Assembly: GCA_038503035.1 (NCBI GenBank)
Contig: JAVSML010019080.1
Location: 1-64,000, forward strand
Source: Crocodylus rhombifer
Taxonomy: Eukaryota; Chordata; Crocodylia; Crocodylidae
Direction: 5' to 3'
DNA: 64,000 nucleotides
The notes below the pieces were generated by a model that had not been told where the DNA came from, did no database searches, and was given only the letters and a program-made list of their open reading frames with translations. How positions within the stretch are numbered: the first letter of the stretch is position 1; every line of letters begins with the position of its first letter. The position numbers and the translations under genes are program-made. Positions 35,901-42,959 of the stretch are shown piece by piece.

Positions 35901-37291
35901 ATGCCCATGTGTTGAGAGGTGTTGGGAAACTGTGGATATGGGTGTACAAATGCTTGTTTCCAGCTAGTGTATTCCAATTGTGTGTAAATGAGCTGAGTAC
36001 AAATCAAATGTAGCAAAATCTCCAACTTTAGCTCTTGTTCATCCAGGGCTAAACTTGCCCCTCAGCATCTTGTGCTAGGGTTGTGAAAGTAGAACCTTTT
36101 TTGTCCAAGTGAATATAATAGTTTTGTGCTTGCTTAACTTGGTTCTTATTGGGGAATGGGGAAACTGCTAGATGTATAGCTGGCTGCCTCCAATAGACAT
36201 CTCTGGGATCCTGAGTATGATCTCGCTGGTATACCTGTGTTCATCTTCGTCTAGATAAGAAATCTTCTCGGGAGGAGATCCAGATGAGCAACATGGGACC
36301 AGGTAAAAACCTTTAGCCAGCTTCCTATGTAAGCTCAAATACTTGGGTATCTTTAGGAGGGGAGGATTCTGCATCTGCTTGCTTTGGTTTGTGCTGTGTG
36401 GGTGCCATAACATTGGGAAAGCAAGGAGCTTATAAGAGGTCAGGAAAGATGCTTTTATATAGTAGTATTTAGCTTTTTATTTGTCTTCATTGAGCTTTAT
36501 GTAGGCTTTAAAGTGCCCCTTCTAGGGAGTGCCTGACTTCTCTTCTTGTTGTAGACAACAGTTACTCCACACTAAATGAAAGAGACCACAACAGGACATT
36601 AGACCGATCTGGAGATCTTGGCAATGTGGAACCAGTGAAGGCGGCACCGATCTCAGTAAGGCATTGCTTGCTTCTTAAACACCCTTCTGCTTCTGCCTTA
36701 CAGCTTTGTGGGTGGTATGGGAAACCCCTAGGGTAGAGGTGGTCTGAATCGTGGTAGTTGGGGTGGATGACCCGAAGGGAATGTCTGTTGGATTGTACCA
36801 TGGAAGTAGCCAAGGAAAGGACTCTGGCTGCTTGTCATATGACAGTTTACTAGTCTGCTTCTGTTCTGCCTCTATCTGTCAAGCTCTATCTCTACCTCCT
36901 TTCCCCCAAACCATCTTCCTTATCTTGCTTCCTTCCCTGCCTACTTTCCATCTCCATACTAACAATGCATGTGTCTGCACCAGGATGAAAGGCAGGAAAA
37001 CCTGTATGAGGAGGAGGATGACACTGTGGTTTATCCCCTGATGGCACATCCCTGAGTCCCCTGCTCCTGTGTAAGTTAAGAAGTTGGAGGACTGATACTG
37101 GCATTTTGGGCTAATCTGGTGTTGCTTAGCAAATCAAATCCTGCTGAGGTTGCAGCTTCATCCAAGGCCTTGATCATTCACTTCCTCATGACAGTAATTA
37201 CCCCCCGATATTGCTGGGTATATGCTGAATTGCTGATTGACTCTCTGTGGTACTAACCTGTTTTCCCTTTTCTCCACAGCAGAAGATCTAG
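16357..37291 (+). CDS. CTNND1: CTNND1 (p120-catenin / delta-1 catenin), whole coding region in 18 exons plus one alternative exon
   Basis: p120-catenin binds the juxtamembrane segment of classical cadherins, stabilises them at adherens junctions, and regulates Rho GTPases and Kaiso in the cytoplasm and nucleus (family knowledge). The conceptual splice seen here reads without a break: 930 codons through the exon ending at 36655, then QKI-stop in the last exon, 933 residues. Layout: coiled coil about residues 1-45, regulatory phosphorylation region about 100-325, armadillo repeats about 350-850, acidic/basic tail. Exon phases are consistent at every join. Similarity to mammalian p120 (recalled, not searched) is near identity over most exons. 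The closest paralogues ARVCF, CTNND2 and PKP4 lack this exact N-terminus and the QKI end, so the symbol is secure. Translation could also start at Met55 (16519), Met102 (19028) or Met325 (26993). Upstream non-coding exons are uncertain. Confidence 0.96.
16552..18317 (+). other. CTNND1 intron, nothing recognised
   Basis: The 1.77-kb intron between coding exons 1 and 2 holds a T tract at about 16781-16795 and no supported repeat or exon. The following 602-nt intron (18390-18991) is equally plain. Confidence 0.5.
18318..18389 (+). CDS. CTNND1: CTNND1 coding exon 2 (residues 66-89)
   Basis: A 72-nt, phase 0-0 exon between acceptor TTTCAG (18312-18317) and donor CCCCAG|GTAAAG. It encodes [20 protein letters not shown] followed by NGPQ, which matches mammalian p120 with only a few changes. 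Because it is in phase at both ends, skipping would keep the frame. Confidence 0.95.
18992..19150 (+). CDS. CTNND1: CTNND1 coding exon 3 (residues 90-142), contains Met102 start
   Basis: A 159-nt, phase 0-0 exon with acceptor CCATAG and donor CCACG|GTGAGG. It begins [13 protein letters not shown]; the Met is residue 102 (ATG at 19028), the same number as the mammalian isoform-3 start. The segment ends in the conserved [16 protein letters not shown]. Compared with the mammalian protein recalled from memory there is a small insertion ([12 protein letters not shown], where mammals have about ETYTEEDPEG). Confidence 0.95.
19361..21015. mobile_element. hAT-like element containing or abutting a CR1, in CTNND1 intron 3
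   Basis: The left terminus CATGGGTGGGCAAAATACAG at 19361 and the right terminus ACTTGCCCACCCCTG ending at 21015 form the CAGGGGTGGGCAA inverted-repeat pair also seen at 32807. Flanking octamers ATTTGGAG (19353-19360) and GATTGGAG (21016-21023) match at six of eight positions. The first 900 bp are GC-rich filler. The last 700 bp are a + strand CR1 fragment (about 20305-21000). If the two ends belong together, the CR1 inserted into the hAT. Confidence 0.5.
20305..21000 (+). mobile_element. CR1 LINE fragment (end of reverse transcriptase to 3' region)
   Basis: It begins at sequence encoding the FADDTK-like block (AAATTTGCAGATTTGG... ATGACACCAAGCTAGGAGG) and continues through [26 protein letters not shown] and RLDI-like positions. 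The same order occurs in the intact CR1 at 56140-58461. Many stops and indels make it an old copy. It lies about 140 bp before coding exon 4. Confidence 0.8.
21137..21669 (+). CDS. CTNND1: CTNND1 coding exon 4 (residues 143-320), phosphorylation region
   Basis: The largest exon, 533 nt, from acceptor CTCCAG to donor CTCAG|GTATCT, ending after two bases of the Arg320 codon. It starts [15 protein letters not shown] and encodes the Tyr/Ser/Thr-rich regulatory region. Recognisable landmarks are [20 protein letters not shown] (the area of Src-family tyrosine sites and the Ser268 region of the human protein) and [11 protein letters not shown] (the Thr310 GSK3-type site). The acceptor lies about 120 bp downstream of the hAT-like right terminus at 21015, so a repeat sits very close to this splice site. 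Confidence 0.96.
23836..23934 (+). repeat. (TG)n microsatellite inside a 34-bp direct duplication
   Basis: An identical 34-bp unit beginning TGATGATAGCATGTTGGCCA occurs at 23836-23869 and 23901-23934. About 31 bases of pure TG lie between them, and a second short TG run follows the second copy. The structure suggests duplication by slippage or unequal exchange at the TG tract. Confidence 0.9.
24446..24722. mobile_element. hAT-like MITE in CTNND1 intron 4
   Basis: The left end CCGGGAGTGGCCAACCTATG and the right end ...TGTTGGCTCCCACAG (reverse complement CTGTGGGAGCCAACA) pair as terminal inverted repeats. No coding capacity. Flanking octamers match only five of eight, so the exact limits are approximate. 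Confidence 0.5.
26980..27443 (+). CDS. CTNND1: CTNND1 coding exon 5 (residues 320-475), start of armadillo domain
   Basis: A 464-nt exon with acceptor TGTGTAG and donor TCACAG|GTAATG. It encodes [20 protein letters not shown], then the first armadillo repeats, including [20 protein letters not shown] and [16 protein letters not shown]. Met325 (ATG at 26993) lies where the shortest isoform (type 4) starts in mammals. The linker [10 protein letters not shown] differs from the mammalian one; the armadillo part is nearly invariant. Confidence 0.96.
27547..27730 (+). CDS. CTNND1: CTNND1 coding exon 6 (residues 475-536), armadillo repeats
   Basis: A 184-nt exon after a short 103-nt intron. The acceptor is GTTGCAG and the donor CCTTAG|GTATGA. 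It encodes [28 protein letters not shown] and [11 protein letters not shown], conserved armadillo helices. It ends two bases into the Arg536 codon. Confidence 0.95.
28136..28253 (+). CDS. CTNND1: CTNND1 coding exon 7 (residues 536-575)
   Basis: A 118-nt exon between acceptor TCCCAG and donor GCAAG|GTAATG. It encodes [20 protein letters not shown] and then [19 protein letters not shown]. Both match the p120 armadillo core. It ends in phase 0. Confidence 0.95.
28254..28865 (+). other. CTNND1 introns between coding exons 7 and 11, no repeats recognised
   Basis: This intron (28254-28865) and the introns 29020-29389, 29408-29757 and 29827-31384 hold unique-looking sequence with poly-pyrimidine tracts before each acceptor. 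The 1.56-kb intron 29827-31384 has a T run near 31104-31119. Nothing else could be supported. Confidence 0.5.
28866..29019 (+). CDS. CTNND1: CTNND1 coding exon 8 (residues 576-626)
   Basis: A 154-nt exon with acceptor TTCATAG and donor GCAAAG|GTATGT. It encodes [20 protein letters not shown] and ends in the basic run KKGK. That run is the first half of a lysine-rich stretch that functions as a nuclear localisation signal in the mammalian protein. The last base is the first base of a glycine or aspartate codon, depending on whether the microexon is used. Confidence 0.95.
29390..29407 (+). CDS. CTNND1: CTNND1 alternative exon C, 18-nt microexon (DEWFSR)
   Basis: An 18-nt exon between acceptor CCAATAG and donor CAGAG|GTGAGT, preceded by a long pyrimidine-rich tract (about 29260-29385) typical of regulated microexons. 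With the flanking bases it encodes D-E-W-F-S-R and keeps the frame. This is the exon C insert of mammalian p120, mostly neural there. Skipping it gives a continuous KKGKGKK basic run; including it splits that run. It is too short to find without the flanking exons. Confidence 0.9.
29758..29826 (+). CDS. CTNND1: CTNND1 coding exon 10 (residues 633-655)
   Basis: A 69-nt exon with acceptor TTTGAAG and donor CAAAAG|GTACAG, after a T-rich tract. It encodes [20 protein letters not shown] and then PAK. The KK pair is the second half of the basic run interrupted by exon C. The loop is slightly diverged from mammals, as expected for an armadillo insertion loop. Confidence 0.93.
31385..31512 (+). CDS. 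CTNND1: CTNND1 coding exon 11 (residues 656-698)
   Basis: A 128-nt exon with acceptor ACCTAG and donor TGGACG|GTGAGT. It encodes [20 protein letters not shown], then [20 protein letters not shown] and RWT. Apparently invariant with respect to mammalian p120. It ends in phase 0. Confidence 0.95.
31866..31977 (+). mobile_element. CR1 3' tail fragment, interrupted by a hAT-like element
   Basis: It carries the same CR1 tail as 11083-11213: GGGATCCTTTGACCC ... GACTTCCTGCCC ... GAGGTCCCTTCTAGCCCTAA and then TGTCTAT. The CR1-type end (GTCTATGAATC) resumes at 32501, immediately after the hAT-like element, so the two parts were once continuous. Confidence 0.7.
31978..32500. mobile_element. hAT-like element inserted in a CR1 tail, CTNND1 intron 11
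   Basis: Terminal inverted repeats: CAGTGTTTCCCAACC at the left, and a right end whose reverse complement is CAGAGGTTCCCAACC (13 of 15 identical). The flanks both contain GTCTAT, derived from the CR1 end, compatible with a target-site duplication. The GC-rich 523-bp body has no transposase. Confidence 0.65.
32501..32798 (+). other. CTNND1 intron sequence between two hAT-like elements
   Basis: After a few bases of residual CR1 end this is unique-looking intron. With 33015-34083 it completes the 2.57-kb intron before coding exon 12. No exon or RNA gene was recognised. Confidence 0.45.
32807..33006. mobile_element. 200-bp hAT-type MITE with near-perfect target-site duplication
   Basis: The left end CAGGGGTGGGCAATTATTTT and the right end ...GCATTTTGCCTATCCCTG (reverse complement CAGGGATAGGCAAAATGC) are inverted repeats. 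They are flanked by CACTAGTG (32799-32806) and CACTAGGG (33007-33014), seven of eight identical. This is the clearest hAT-type insertion in the window and serves as the reference for the others. Confidence 0.8.
34084..34234 (+). CDS. CTNND1: CTNND1 coding exon 12 (residues 699-748)
   Basis: A 151-nt exon with acceptor CCTGCAG and donor TGATAG|GTAAGG. It encodes [40 protein letters not shown] and [10 protein letters not shown], an armadillo repeat. The preceding intron (31513-34083) is the one carrying the two hAT-like insertions. Confidence 0.95.
34482..34674 (+). CDS. CTNND1: CTNND1 coding exon 13 (residues 749-812)
   Basis: A 193-nt exon with acceptor ACCCAG and donor TCAGG|GTAGAT. It encodes [20 protein letters not shown] and then [22 protein letters not shown]. 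The donor GTAGAT is weaker than the others in the gene, but the join to the next exon (GG|G AAC = Gly-Asn) restores the conserved SGNRSE sequence. That makes it the right site. Confidence 0.93.
34856..34970 (+). CDS. CTNND1: CTNND1 coding exon 14 (residues 813-851), last armadillo repeat
   Basis: A 115-nt exon with acceptor CTTTAG and donor TTCCAG|GTACCT. It encodes [20 protein letters not shown] and then [18 protein letters not shown], the end of the armadillo domain. Strongly conserved. It ends in phase 0. Confidence 0.95.
34971..35679 (+). other. CTNND1 introns near the 3' end, nothing recognised
   Basis: Introns 34971-35679, 35768-36254, 36303-36554, 36656-36983 and 37071-37279 contain no supported repeats. 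The sequence right after exon A (36303-36317) looks like the former tail of that exon. Confidence 0.45.
35680..35767 (+). CDS. CTNND1: CTNND1 coding exon 15 (residues 852-880), start of C-terminal tail
   Basis: An 88-nt exon with acceptor TTCCAG and donor GGAG|GTATGC. It encodes [20 protein letters not shown] and PLIDRNQKG. The tail is less conserved than the armadillo core. The [12 protein letters not shown] block is the landmark shared with mammals. Confidence 0.93.
36255..36302 (+). CDS. CTNND1: CTNND1 alternative exon A, shortened form (residues 881-896)
   Basis: A 48-nt exon with acceptor GTCTAG and donor CCAG|GTAAAA. It encodes [16 protein letters not shown]. Mammalian exon A, as recalled, is 63 nt and continues about five residues further before the next exon. 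Here the sequence after the donor can still be read for five codons (GKNL-like) and then hits TAG, with no GT at the mammalian position. The donor therefore appears to have moved 15 nt upstream. Phase is preserved whether the exon is used or skipped. Confidence 0.85.
36555..36655 (+). CDS. CTNND1: CTNND1 coding exon 17 (residues 897-930)
   Basis: A 101-nt exon with acceptor TTGTAG and donor CTCA|GTAAGG. It encodes [20 protein letters not shown] and then [13 protein letters not shown]. It matches the mammalian [20 protein letters not shown] block. It ends in phase 0, so it can join either to alternative exon B at 36984 or directly to the last exon at 37280. Confidence 0.92.
36984..37070 (+). 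CDS. CTNND1: CTNND1 alternative exon B with in-frame stop (residues 931-953, TGA at 37053)
   Basis: An 87-nt exon bounded by acceptor GCACCAG and a full-consensus donor GTAAGT at 37071. It encodes [20 protein letters not shown] followed by AHP and TGA. The DE-QE-L-EEE and VxYPxM pieces align with mammalian exon B. The central leucine/valine-rich segment, described as a nuclear export signal in mammals, is absent. The mammalian exon has no stop and continues to QKI. The stop is only 15 nt before the exon end, too close to the last junction to be expected to trigger nonsense-mediated decay. Confidence 0.8.
37280..37291 (+). CDS. CTNND1: CTNND1 last coding exon (QKI-stop)
   Basis: Acceptor CTCCACAG is followed by CAG AAG ATC TAG, giving the terminal Gln-Lys-Ile and stop that end mammalian p120. 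Joined from 36655 it yields ...APISQKI. The acceptor is a NAGNAG tandem (CAGCAG at 37277-37282), so use of the second AG would drop the Gln. The rest of the exon is 3' UTR. Confidence 0.92.
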   Translation, partial: QKI

Positions 37292-38554
37292 AGTTCTCTC
37301 CTGCCTCTGCTCAGTTTGGGTTTATAATATATCTCTCTCTTCGTGGTGGAATGGACTGACTTACCTTTATTTTTTTGCTGGACTTTTTGTGCCAACTATC
37401 CAGCCAAATGATTGACCCTTTGTGCCTCTCCCTGCTGAGGTACAACTTGGTCAGGGCCCCCACACCCTCTCCTGTAGACAACTGCACCTCCAATCCTTGG
37501 GCGCTTTTTTTCTTCTGAGAGCAAATCTTCCTGCAGACCAAATACTCCTGATGAATCTCACTGGAGATGCTAACTAACACAGACTCTGAAAGAACCCTTC
37601 CCTTGACATCACCTCTCCTGCTGGGCCTGCAGCACAACACAGAACTGGCTATACTGGCACTACATTTTCCTTTAAGACATTTTTTGGTTCTGCTTGCAGT
37701 AATGGGGACAGAGGCTGCCTCCTTTTAGCCTCTAAAATGTGCAAACCCTTGGCAACAGAGGATGCAAGGAATACTGGAACATTCCAGGTGGTGGGGGTAC
37801 CTGCGATTTGATTGCAATACTTGTTTCCTATGACTTACTGTATCTGGATGTCAGATCACATTGAGGGTGGAGGTGGGGGTCTGTTTTTGAGATGAGCCAC
37901 TCAGACAGGAAACATCTCTTCTCATCTAAAGGAGAAAGAGGCAGGTTGGGAGCAGTTTGTTCACTCCTTGTATGCTCTGGTGTTCTTAGGTATGCGGCCA
38001 TTGTGGATGGGCGATGTGTTTGTGTTTGTTTTTTGTTCTGTGGGAGGCATTTGTGCAGGAGCCAACCGGGGGAAGGTAGCAAGGATTGGGGGCAGATCCT
38101 GATCCCTAAAGAAGTCTGAATCTTAGAACGAGGGTGTGGGGTTTCCTTTTGAGGAGCATGTGGCTTTTTTGGCTGTTTAAAGTGCGGGAGATATCTGGGC
38201 TTATGGTGCAGGCAGGTAGAGGAGGAGAAAGGAAGGTGATGGATTGGGTAGAGTGGTGATAGAAAGGGAGAGCCTAACTGTAACTAACCCCATCCCCCAC
38301 AAACCAGATGAATGCAAGTGTCTCTTTCTCTTGACACGTGCCTTTCTTTGCCACTGTGAAATAGTTTCTTCCAACTCATAGGCTCCATGGCCAACTAGAT
38401 AAGGAGTGTTTTGGACTGGGTTGTGGGGAATCTTTCTGGCACAGATGAGTTGCTGTTCTTCTCTCCACTTGAGATTCTGGCCTTTAACATCTTTTTGTAC
38501 TGACACTGGGTGAATGGAGGTGCTGGGATTCCCAGGAATGACTAGACGGGAGGC

Positions 38555-38560
38555 AATAAA
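38555..38560 (+). promoter_or_regulatory. Possible proximal poly(A) signal in the CTNND1 3' UTR
   Basis: An AATAAA hexamer about 1.26 kb after the stop. It could produce a shorter 3' UTR. The downstream region is not strongly GT-rich, so use is uncertain. Confidence 0.35.
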
Positions 38561-39255
38561 TAGTCACTTATCTGTACCTCCTAAATGATGGGATATGGAG
38601 AGGCAAAAGCCACAGTCAGACCCAGTAGGTAATGGGGCAGCCTGCTGCAACTGGAAGGGGTGCATGTGAATGGGCCGTTGCCTCCCCTTCCTTTCAGCAG
38701 GAGAGTGGAGGTGTGTTATGTCCACTTCTCTCCACATGGCGAGGAGATCCCAGCCCCTCCATGCACCGTGCAACTGGAATCCTCCCTTGAGGGCCAGAAA
38801 CTGGAACTGGGTTGCTGTAGACTTGTGTGCTTGGATGGGATTCTTGCTCCCTGCTTCTCCCTGTGACACATGCACTGTAAAAGGGGAAATGTGTGGGCTG
38901 GGAGACCTCCTGTGCCTCTAACCCTCTTCTGCTGCATCCAGCCTCTTCCTGTTTTGGGATGGGACTGAAGTACAAATCCAGGCTTTTTTTTCCCTGGGGG
39001 GGTCTAACCTTTTTTTCTTGCATATTATGTAAAACACTAATTCTTTTTGTAATTCCAGATGAACCAAAAACTCCTCCTTCCCCCAGAGACTGCTTCAGCA
39101 CCTGCAGTGGGGAACCTGTAACTGACCAGTTTTTTTTGTTTTGCTTTCCTCCACAACCCCAGTGCCTGGGGGAGGATGGGAGGAGTCTGCTGTTCTTTGT
39201 CTGATTTCTGTGCCCGCTCTTGTAACGCTTTTAAAACAAAATGATTTTTTATATA

Positions 39256-39261
39256 AATAAA
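39256..39261 (+). terminator. CTNND1: Main poly(A) signal of CTNND1
   Basis: AATAAA in an A/T-rich context with a GTGTGTATTTGGG downstream element starting near 39272. Antisense CR1 and unique intergenic sequence begin beyond it, so this is the likely 3' end of the transcript. Confidence 0.75.
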
Positions 39262-39280
39262 AATTTTTAAAGTGTGTATT

Positions 39281-39839
39281 TGGGAAAACAGAGAATGACT
39301 CCTGGAACAAATCTTGGACTTGCATCAGATGCAGGCCCTCTTGGGCTTTGGCCTTTTTGGTTGGACCATATAAAGGAGGGAGGGGGATGTCTTTTATTTG
39401 TTGTATATGTATGATTCCTATTGGTATAGTATCTGAGCAAAATGCATAGCTTTTTAACACTATCCCACCTTCCAGGGGTGTTATGAGAAGTGGTGTTCAT
39501 TCTGCCTACTTTCTGGTATCTGAAGTTCAGATCCACAAGCACTTGGTACTGCCATGCCTAACTTCTGTGTGCTCAGCTTTTGGAGTTGAAGTCACAACCA
39601 GGCAAGAGCTTACATTTTACTGATGGTATGAATGATCAGTAGTGTGACTAGGCAGACTTGGATGCCAAGGACTGAGATTCACAAGAGCCGGCAGAGTGAG
39701 GGATGCATTTAACCCAGCCAATAGGAAATGGTTGAGCCCCCCTCAAAGCAAATAAAGGACTGGCACTTCAGAGAGGATCAGCTTTGTCTCTCCTCTGGTG
39801 AGGCATTGCTAGCCCTTCCCAGCAATATATTTAGCCAGT
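39281..39839. other. Intergenic sequence after CTNND1
   Basis: Unique-looking sequence between the poly(A) site and the first antisense CR1. No gene was recognised. Confidence 0.45.
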
Positions 39840-40851
39840 TGGTCCTGAGCTTGTACCGGTGGGATTCTTCCACCCTAAGTGCAGGACTTTGCACTTTGTC
39901 CTTGTTGAACCTCAAGATTTCCTTTGCTCTAATTCTCCAATTTGTCTAAGTCACTCTGAATCCTAACCCTACCCTCCAACGTATTTGCTACTCCCCCAAG
40001 CTTGGTGTCATTTGTAAACTTGCTGAGGGTGTACTCCATCCCATCTTCCAGATCACTGATGAAGATGTTGAACTAAACTGGCTCCAGGACAAACCCTTGG
40101 GGCACTCCACTTGATACTGGCTGCCAGCTAGATCTCAAGCCATTGATCACTGCCCATTCAGCCTGATGATCCAGGCCAGCTTCTGTTCCCCTTACAGTCC
40201 CAGTCATCCAGCTCCTACTTACACAAGAATGCTGTAAGTGGGAGAGCATATCAAAAGCCTTGCTAAAGTTGAGGTGTATCATGTCCACTGCTTTCTCTGC
40301 ATCCACAGAGCCGTTCATCTCGTCATAGAAGGCAATCAGGTTGGTGAGGCATGACTTGCTTTTGGTGAGTCTATGCTGATTGTTTCTGATGACTTTCTTC
40401 TCCAAGTGCTTAGCAATGGATTCTTTGAGAACCTGCTCCATCATTTTTTCTGGGGACAGAGGTGAGGCTTAGTGGTATGTAGTTCCCTGGATCTTCCTCC
40501 TTCCCTTTCTTGAAGATATACAGTATATTTACCCTTTTCTGCTCATCCAGAACCTTCCTGATTTGCCACAAGTTTTCAAAGATAATGGCCAGTCAGTGGG
40601 TCTGCGGTCTCATCAGTCCCCTCAGCACCCTTGGATGAATTGCATCTAGCCCCATGAGCTTGTACATGTCTAGCTTTTCTAATAGTCCCTGTCCTGTTCT
40701 TTCACCACTGTTGGGTGCTCACCTCCTCCCCAAACTGCTGTCTAGTGCAGTAGTCTGGGAGGTGACCTTGCCTGTGAAGACTGAGGATAAGATGGATAAT
40801 CCTGTAGTTGTATCCTCAGTCAGCTTGGAATAGAAAAGTTGCAACCAGGAA
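39840..40851 (-). mobile_element. CR1 LINE, antisense, reverse transcriptase portion, decayed
   Basis: Read on the minus strand it encodes, in order: SVFTGK near 40760; LMGLDAIHPRVLRGL; FKKGKEEDPGNY-like; KSCLTNLIAFYDEMNGSVD and IHLNFSKAFD; SSGVPQGFVLEPV; and CKVLHLG-like near 39880. This is the CR1 ORF2 order. Frameshifts and stops show it is inactive. Truncated at both ends. Confidence 0.85.
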
Positions 40852-41144
40852 AGCCCAGAAGTATGGGAAATGCCAAACGTCCTACACTCAGCTCTGCAAT
40901 GTGGAGATGGCAAGCATAACTCCACATGGAGGCTATGGCTGGTGTCTGTGCACCCCCCACCCCCTTTCTCTCTCTCTCTCTCACTTTGGGCTTTAACCAT
41001 CTCTGAATCTTGTTAGGAATTATTGGCATTTCCAGAACTAAGGCTGCATTGGAATTTCCATGGCATGCCTTAGCTGGACTTTTTAAAAAGGTTTGCAAAC
41101 TTTTTTCTAATATTTGGTTAACAGTCTTGCGGTTTGAGTGTTTT

Positions 41145-41177
<33 letters not shown>

Positions 41178-41385
41178 GTGATAACATCACAGGTGCCAGT
41201 TGTGGGGTGTCAGCAACTGGCCCTTCTGAAGTGTCATTGGTTTATGGGCTTCCTTTCTCTCCATATTTTCAAGAGAGAATGCTGTAAGCTCACCCTATGG
41301 TGCATGGGTGGGCTGATTACACCCATAGGCAGCATGCTGTGAAAAATCAAATAAGTCTTCAACAAAAGGGGCAATAAAGTACCAC

Positions 41386-41634
41386 TGATCAGGGATCCTG
41401 GTTTTCTCTGACTTGGGATTTACTTTTTTTAATCTGAAAACAAACAAACAAACAAAAAAACCCCCCCAAGATCCACACTTTTTCATGATCGGTGTGAAAC
41501 ACCACTAGCATCTATATTTATTTATAGTGGTGTTTCATTTTGATCACAGAAAAATGTGGATTTTAGGTTACTCTTCTAATCTGAAAATTGGGGACTTTGT
41601 TTTTATCAGGAAAAAAACAGGGTCCCTGGTGATC
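41386..41634. mobile_element. Palindromic MITE
   Basis: The outer ends GATCAGGGATCCTGGTTTT and (reverse complement of the right end) GATCACCAGGGACCCTGTTT are inverted repeats. The core at 41473-41559 is a long hairpin, CCACACTTTTTCATGATC... AAACACCACTA facing TAGTGGTGTTT... GATCACAGAAAAATGTGG. Near full-length symmetry with no frame is typical of a fold-back MITE. The superfamily is not assigned. Confidence 0.65.
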
Positions 41635-42220
41635 CAGACCAACCAATAGATCTGTGAGAGGAGGAGCCACTACATAAAAATAGCAGCCAGATCCTTAGCT
41701 GATGTAACTGAAGTAAACCCAGTCTCTGACCAGCACAAAAATAACTCATAATAATAAAAGAGGCCTTGAGAATGCTTAAATTTTAATGTTTGTTGGTTGG
41801 TTTGTTTTAAAGTCGTACCTTTTTGAAGTTTCTTTGTCTTTTTGTTTTCTGCTTCCTGACTTCCATGTGGTACTTAGGTCTTGATTTCAAGCTTTTTCTA
41901 TGCAGTTGTATAGGCTAGAAAACTATGTAATAGCTGCAGGACTTTTTTGCACAGGAATTGTGTATACTGCAAAATCATATAGCTATACCTGCAGTAGCTT
42001 TAAACAAAGCAGCTTGGATGCTGGGAATTTTGGTCACAGCAGCATGAAGATAAAAGATACAGCAGTAAGGTGGGGATTTACCATGGACAGCTAGGTCAGG
42101 AGGAAAAGGTGGATGAGGTACTCTTTAAAGGAGATAGTAAATTTTATTCAAAGATGTGAGGTGATACTGATAAGACTTCAGTTCTAGCAGATGCCTGGAA
42201 AATAATACATCAATCAAAAA
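41635..42220. other. Intergenic, nothing recognised
   Basis: AT-rich sequence with no supported feature between the palindromic MITE and the next CR1 fragment. Confidence 0.4.
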
Positions 42221-42615
42221 CAAGTTGATCAAATTCTTAACTTGTGTGGAGGACAACTTTTCTATTCCAAGATGACTGAGGATACAACTAGAGGATTATC
42301 CGTCTTATCCTGACCAGCAGGTTGGAGATGGGAAGGTGATGGGAACTTGAAAGGAAGTGATCATGATATGATAGAAGTCATAATTCTGAGATGGGGAAGT
42401 CCATGAAGGCACCAAAACTATTAGGTTTAAAAGCAGATTTCCTACAGCTTGAAGAGACTGTAGGCATGGTGTGGTAGGGGAACAAATTGAAGGATAAAGA
42501 ATCCTAGGAGTGCTGAAACTTAAAGGGCATAATATTGGATGCAAAAATGTATGCCAAACACTTTTTGAAGGAGATCAAATTTTAACTGGGTGGATGAAAG
42601 GACTTTTGTGGATAA
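42220..42615 (+). mobile_element. CR1-like LINE fragment (end of endonuclease / linker region)
   Basis: Sense-strand translation gives pieces such as SDHDMIEV, ILRWGSP and GLKADFLQLEETVGMV. These correspond to the region just after the CR1 endonuclease domain. Frames are broken. Its first 57 bp repeat, inverted, a segment of the antisense CR1 at about 40795-40851. Confidence 0.55.
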
Positions 42616-42959
42616 TAGTTCTCTTTGGGCTATAACCTTGTTGTGGTGAAGAGGCTTGTGTGTGTTCCAGTGACCCTCACAGCTATGTTGTCTGGAGTCT
42701 TGTACTCTTGTCTCCCCTGGCAAACAGGTCTGAGGCAAGGTGTCAGACTGAGCATGGACCAAACTCCTGAAGACCCCAATGGTGGAACAGGCATGCTTGA
42801 GGGCCTGCTGATTCTTGGTGGCTGTGAAGGTGGATGAGGGCTGCAACAGGATGGATGTCTCTGATTTGTCTTGGATATCCTTGCCACTTTGCTGCTTGTC
42901 AATTTTGTGTGGCTGTTGCTTCCACACCAGCTTCTCAGTGTTGAAAGATGTCATGTGCA

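Larger units (their letters stand above)
37292..39280 (+). other. CTNND1: CTNND1 3' UTR
   Basis: About 2 kb follow the stop, without a frame that looks coding and without splice signals of note. The stretch ends at a canonical AATAAA (39256-39261) followed within about 15-30 bases by a GT-rich element. The sequence is moderately T-rich, as usual for a vertebrate 3' UTR. Confidence 0.8.

Noticed and set aside
37020..37050. GC-type donor after the YPLM codons that would restore a mammal-like exon B
   Set aside because: The bases ATG|GCACAT are far from the AG|GCAAGT context that functional GC donors need, and a consensus GTAAGT lies 27 nt downstream.
40968..40983. Short CT run as a regulatory element
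   Set aside because: It is an ordinary microsatellite of about eight units with no promoter context.
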